Assembly: GCF_003308995.1 (NCBI RefSeq)
Contig: NZ_QFFJ01000001.1
Span: 3,782,001-3,846,000, forward strand
Origin: Chitinophaga flava
GTDB lineage: Bacteria > Bacteroidota > Bacteroidia > Chitinophagales > Chitinophagaceae
DNA: 64,000 bases
Reading direction: 5' to 3'
In this document: positions 61,208-64,000 of the stretch, piece by piece
Numbering within the stretch: position 1 is the stretch's first letter
Layout: the number at the start of each line of letters is the position of its first letter
Program-made: the position numbers and the translations under genes
The notes under the pieces: model-generated
What the model was told of the DNA's origin: nothing
Databases searched by the model: none
The model's input: only the letters and a program-made list of their open reading frames with translations

Positions 61208-61809
61208 ACTGTATGGATGTAGATATGATGGTCTCCCAACCATTTATCGGTAATGTCTTCTATACGGTTAGAACCGGTCCGTTGTAGTATTGCTGTGCGT
61301 ATTTCATCCAGTGTCCGATTTTCGCCTATCATACTCTCTATCCAGGAAGACCGGCCATCCGTGAATACGATGAAATATTTTTCCTGCATTATCTGCCCCA
61401 GCCTGTCATAAAAAGAAAGAATCCTGGAGTATTTTTCTCTCATATCCTCCCACTGCCGGTTCTCAGGGTCCAGAGCCCACAGCTCGATATCAAAAGCATG
61501 AAAGACGACCGTCTTTTCATTAAAGTCTACATAGTTGAAAAAAGTAGGAAACTGCCACCAGTAAACAAACGGCATGTTCTCTTCTTCCTCTTCACTAAGT
61601 GGTTGTTCTCCTCTGGCTTTTTTCCACTTGTATTCCAGGGTAGCTTCATCATAGATTTCCCGCCAGTCAGGCATGCCCTTTTCTTTTCTTGGCCAGGGGA
61701 ATGTATAAAACTGCCTCAGTACTTTATCTTCATTTAATACCAAGCCCAGGTCAAGTATCTGGGAGGGTGTCAGATGATGGTCGGTAACGGCAAACAGGGA
61801 TATAGGCAT
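61198..61809 (-). CDS. Uncharacterised protein (203 aa)
   Basis: Soluble, Trp/Tyr/Phe-rich acidic protein with no signal peptide. Features: MPISLFAVTDHHLTPSQILDLGLVLNED at the start, an acidic patch (LSEEEEENMPF), the aromatic VYWWQFPTFFNYVDF, and FIVFTDGRSSWIESMIGEN near residue 155. I recognise no family. Codon use is like that of the neighbours and the DUF4293 gene is 9 bp upstream on the same strand, so it is a real gene in a two-gene unit. Confidence 0.7.
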   Translation of the reverse strand: MPISLFAVTDHHLTPSQILDLGLVLNEDKVLRQFYTFPWPRKEKGMPDWREIYDEATLEYKWKKARGEQPLSEEEEENMPFVYWWQFPTFFNYVDFNEKTVVFHAFDIELWALDPENRQWEDMREKYSRILSFYDRLGQIMQEKYFIVFTDGRSSWIESMIGENRTLDEIRTAILQRTGSNRIEDITDKWLGDHHIYIHTVKR

Positions 61810-61818
61810 AATGAGTTT

Positions 61819-62259
61819 TTATCTCAGCCTGTCGAGGGATTTGATGAGTTTTTCATCTTTGTAAATACCTCTGGCGGCCAGGAACAGTAATACGATCAAT
61901 AGTATCGGAAGGAAAGAAGCGAATTGGTAAGAAGCGCTGGAAATAGCTACACCACTGGCTACCAGCTTGTTGGCTGTTTGCTGTACCACATAATACTGAT
62001 AACCCAGTGCTGCAAATGCAAACAGGATATTGAAGATGGTAAGGCGGAATTGCAGTTTACGTTTTTTGAACAGGATGATACATCCCAGTGCCAGCAGGAT
62101 AATGATCACGTACAACACGAATAACAGGTAGTTGCTGGAGGCATTGACAGCAGTTTGTGTGCCATTGCTCAGCTTGGCTTTCCACAGATCAAAGGATAAT
62201 GAGGCGGCGCCGGCTCCGGCTGCCAACAACAGATAAAGACTCTGAATGCGTTGTATCAT
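61819..62259 (-). CDS. DUF4293 membrane protein
   Basis: 146 aa with four hydrophobic segments (about 7-25, 45-65, 74-92, 113-130), a DUF4293 pattern common in Bacteroidota: MIQRIQSLYLLLAAG at the start, LFKKRKLQFRLTIFNILFAFAALGYQYYV in the middle, and FASFLPILLIVLLFLAARGIYKDEKLIKSLDRLR at the end. Function unknown; inner membrane. It is 9 bp upstream of the 203-aa gene. Confidence 0.88.
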   Translation of the reverse strand: MIQRIQSLYLLLAAGAGAASLSFDLWKAKLSNGTQTAVNASSNYLLFVLYVIIILLALGCIILFKKRKLQFRLTIFNILFAFAALGYQYYVVQQTANKLVASGVAISSASYQFASFLPILLIVLLFLAARGIYKDEKLIKSLDRLR

Positions 62260-62404
62260 GATATTTGTGAATGTTTAACGGCGTAAAAGTAAGTAAATTT
62301 AACGGTTGAAATGCGCAATATCTGATAGGGACTTGACTATTTTGGTAGGATGCTTAGTGTAATACTTCGTATATTGCACGCCCAATAACAATCTTTTTAT
62401 TTAT

Positions 62405-64000
62405 ATGGCAAGAAAACTGAACAAGCAGGATGCGTTGGACTATCATGCAAAGGGAAGGCCGGGCAAAATTGAAGTAATACCTACAAAAGATACGAAAACG
62501 CAGTGGGATCTTTCCCTGGCCTATTCTCCGGGCGTTGCGGAACCTTGTAAAGAGATTCACAAAGATGTAGAAAACGTTTATAAATATACTGCTAAAGGCA
62601 ACCTGGTAGGCGTTATCAGCAATGGTACCGCTGTTTTGGGTTTGGGAGATATTGGTCCGGAAGCCGGTAAACCGGTGATGGAAGGAAAAGCAGTATTGTT
62701 CAAGATATTTGCTGATATTGATGTGTTCGATATTGAGCTGAATACCAAAGATCCGGATAGTTTTGTTGCTGCTGTAAAAGCTCTGGAACCAACTTTTGGT
62801 GGTATCAACCTGGAAGATATCAAAAGCCCCGAGTGCTTTGAGATTGAAGACAGGCTGCGTAAGGAGCTGAAGATACCAGTGATGCACGATGACCAGCATG
62901 GTACGGCCATTATCTCTGCGGCTGCCCTGCTGAACGCACTGGACCTTGTAAAGAAAAAAGTTGATAAGGTAAAAATAGTGGTGAATGGAGCTGGTGCCGC
63001 TGCTATGGCCTGCGTAAAACTCTACGTAGCCCTGGGTGCCAAACCAGAAAACTTCATCATGTTTGATAAGGACGGCGTATTGAATAAATCCCGTACAGAT
63101 CTTACAGACAGGCATATGCAGTTTGCCACCACTTCCAAAATAACAACACTGGTTGAAGCAATGAAAGGTGCCGATGTATTCCTCGGTCTTTCTGTAGGTA
63201 ACGTGGTGACACCAGAAATGGTGAAAAGCATGGCTAAAAACCCGATTGTGTTTGCTATGGCCAACCCTGATCCGGAAATCGCCTACGACACTGCTATCGC
63301 TTCCAGACCTGATATCATCATGGCTACCGGCCGTTCTGATTACCCTAACCAAGTAAACAACGTGCTGGGCTTCCCTTACATCTTCCGCGGTGCCCTCGAC
63401 GTAAGAGCCACCCAGATCAACGAAGCCATGAAACTGGCTGCTGTAAGGGCATTAGCCGAGCTGGCCAAATCGCCGGTGCCAGATATCGTAAACCTGGCTT
63501 ACAACGAAAGGAATATCGTTTTCGGTCCTAAATATATCATCCCTAAACCGCTCGATCCGCGCCTGCTGAGCACCGTAGCGCCTGCTGTAGCAAAAGCTGC
63601 CATGGAAAGCGGTGTAGCGCACCACCCGATCACCGATTGGGATGCCTACAAACAGGAACTGAACAATCGCCTCGGACTCGACAACCAGCTGTTCAGGGTA
63701 ATCGGTACCAAAGCCCGCCGTGATCCGCGTAAAGTGGTATTTGCGGAAGCCGACAACGTGAAGATCCTGAAAGCCGCACAGGTAGTGAACGACGAAGGTA
63801 TCGCCTTCCCGATTCTGCTGGGTAACGAAAACAAGATCCGCGCAATAATGGAAGAGAATTCCATTGAAATCGATGATGTGGTGATCATCGACCCTAAAAG
63901 CGATGAAATGCAGGAGAAAAGACATCAGTTTGGTGATCTCTTCTTCGAAAAACGCAAACGCAAAGGCTTTAACCACTATGAAGCGCGTAAGATCATGCGT
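62405..64000 (+). CDS. maeB: NADP-dependent malic enzyme (MaeB type, 3' end cut off)
   Basis: Oxidatively decarboxylates malate to pyruvate with NADP, giving NADPH. 532 residues are in the window and the frame is open to the edge. Malic enzyme domain (about 1-420): DLSLAYSPGVAEPC, GLGDIGPEAGKPVMEGKAVLFK, PVMHDDQHGTAI with metal ligands, the NADP loop VNGAGAAAMACV, and ATGRSDYPNQVNNVLGFP. From about 430 a phosphotransacetylase-like domain begins (RVIGTKARRDPRKVVFAEAD), which in MaeB proteins is regulatory (acetyl-CoA) and would run to about residue 760. Start MARKLNKQDAL is clear. Confidence 0.96.
   Translation, partial: MARKLNKQDALDYHAKGRPGKIEVIPTKDTKTQWDLSLAYSPGVAEPCKEIHKDVENVYKYTAKGNLVGVISNGTAVLGLGDIGPEAGKPVMEGKAVLFKIFADIDVFDIELNTKDPDSFVAAVKALEPTFGGINLEDIKSPECFEIEDRLRKELKIPVMHDDQHGTAIISAAALLNALDLVKKKVDKVKIVVNGAGAAAMACVKLYVALGAKPENFIMFDKDGVLNKSRTDLTDRHMQFATTSKITTLVEAMKGADVFLGLSVGNVVTPEMVKSMAKNPIVFAMANPDPEIAYDTAIASRPDIIMATGRSDYPNQVNNVLGFPYIFRGALDVRATQINEAMKLAAVRALAELAKSPVPDIVNLAYNERNIVFGPKYIIPKPLDPRLLSTVAPAVAKAAMESGVAHHPITDWDAYKQELNNRLGLDNQLFRVIGTKARRDPRKVVFAEADNVKILKAAQVVNDEGIAFPILLGNENKIRAIMEENSIEIDDVVIIDPKSDEMQEKRHQFGDLFFEKRKRKGFNHYEARKIMR

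Overview
The window reads as chromosomal DNA of a Bacteroidota member, most likely a Chitinophaga-like member of the Chitinophagaceae. Evidence is the type IX secretion and gliding genes (GldA, GldJ, PorU, PorV, PorP/SprF), BshA for bacillithiol, many lipoproteins with short lipoboxes, families typical of the phylum (DUF4292, DUF4293, DUF2807, DUF6134), and matches to the Bacteroidota -7 promoter element TAnnTTTG upstream of many genes. No rRNA, tRNA, CRISPR array, prophage, integrase or insertion sequence was seen. Genes are dense and the window looks like ordinary core genome with some clade-specific genes.

Layout. Positions 1-6000 hold a tripartite RND efflux operon (TolC-like partial, lipoprotein adaptor, permease). 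Positions 6386-9058 hold kynureninase and an unusual protein in which a long Gly/Tyr/Arg repeat tract precedes a 2H (LigT-like) phosphoesterase domain. Positions 9169-18899 hold a DUF2807 lipoprotein, a Bax-inhibitor-1 protein, a 2-oxoacid:acceptor oxidoreductase alpha subunit without an adjacent beta, a DUF6134 protein, a Gfo/Idh/MocA dehydrogenase with a nucleoside-type MFS transporter, DUF2071, endonuclease III and an FtsB-like division protein. Enolase and gldA follow, then an M23 peptidase, Bcp, and the gldJ / porU-porV T9SS cluster (23732-30201).

Positions 30322-36901 form a co-directional run: ispF, dut, a TPR lipoprotein, a DUF4292 lipoprotein and two tandem EnvC-like proteins whose LytM domains lack metal ligands, apparently an envelope or division module. 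Then come bshA, an M28 peptidase, an RsmI-like methylase with an EI24/CysZ-like membrane protein, PorP/SprF, upp, a VWA protein, anmK, adenine deaminase, a LolA-like protein, a WYL regulator divergent from an unknown gene, and a 1-Cys peroxiredoxin. Positions 52529-55878 are an rRNA-modification cluster (RluA type, RluB type with a repeated basic extension, RlmN). The window ends with a PcaF-like thiolase, an ECF sigma factor, uvrA, two small uncharacterised genes, and NADP-malic enzyme running off the right edge.

The most noticeable structure outside genes is a set of long, imperfect, AT-rich hairpins built from shared short words, several of them overlapping stop codons. I found no clear new multi-gene defence or mobile system. 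The best candidates for something undescribed are the repeat-2H fusion, the hairpin family, the paired degenerate EnvC proteins, and the WYL-regulated unknown gene.
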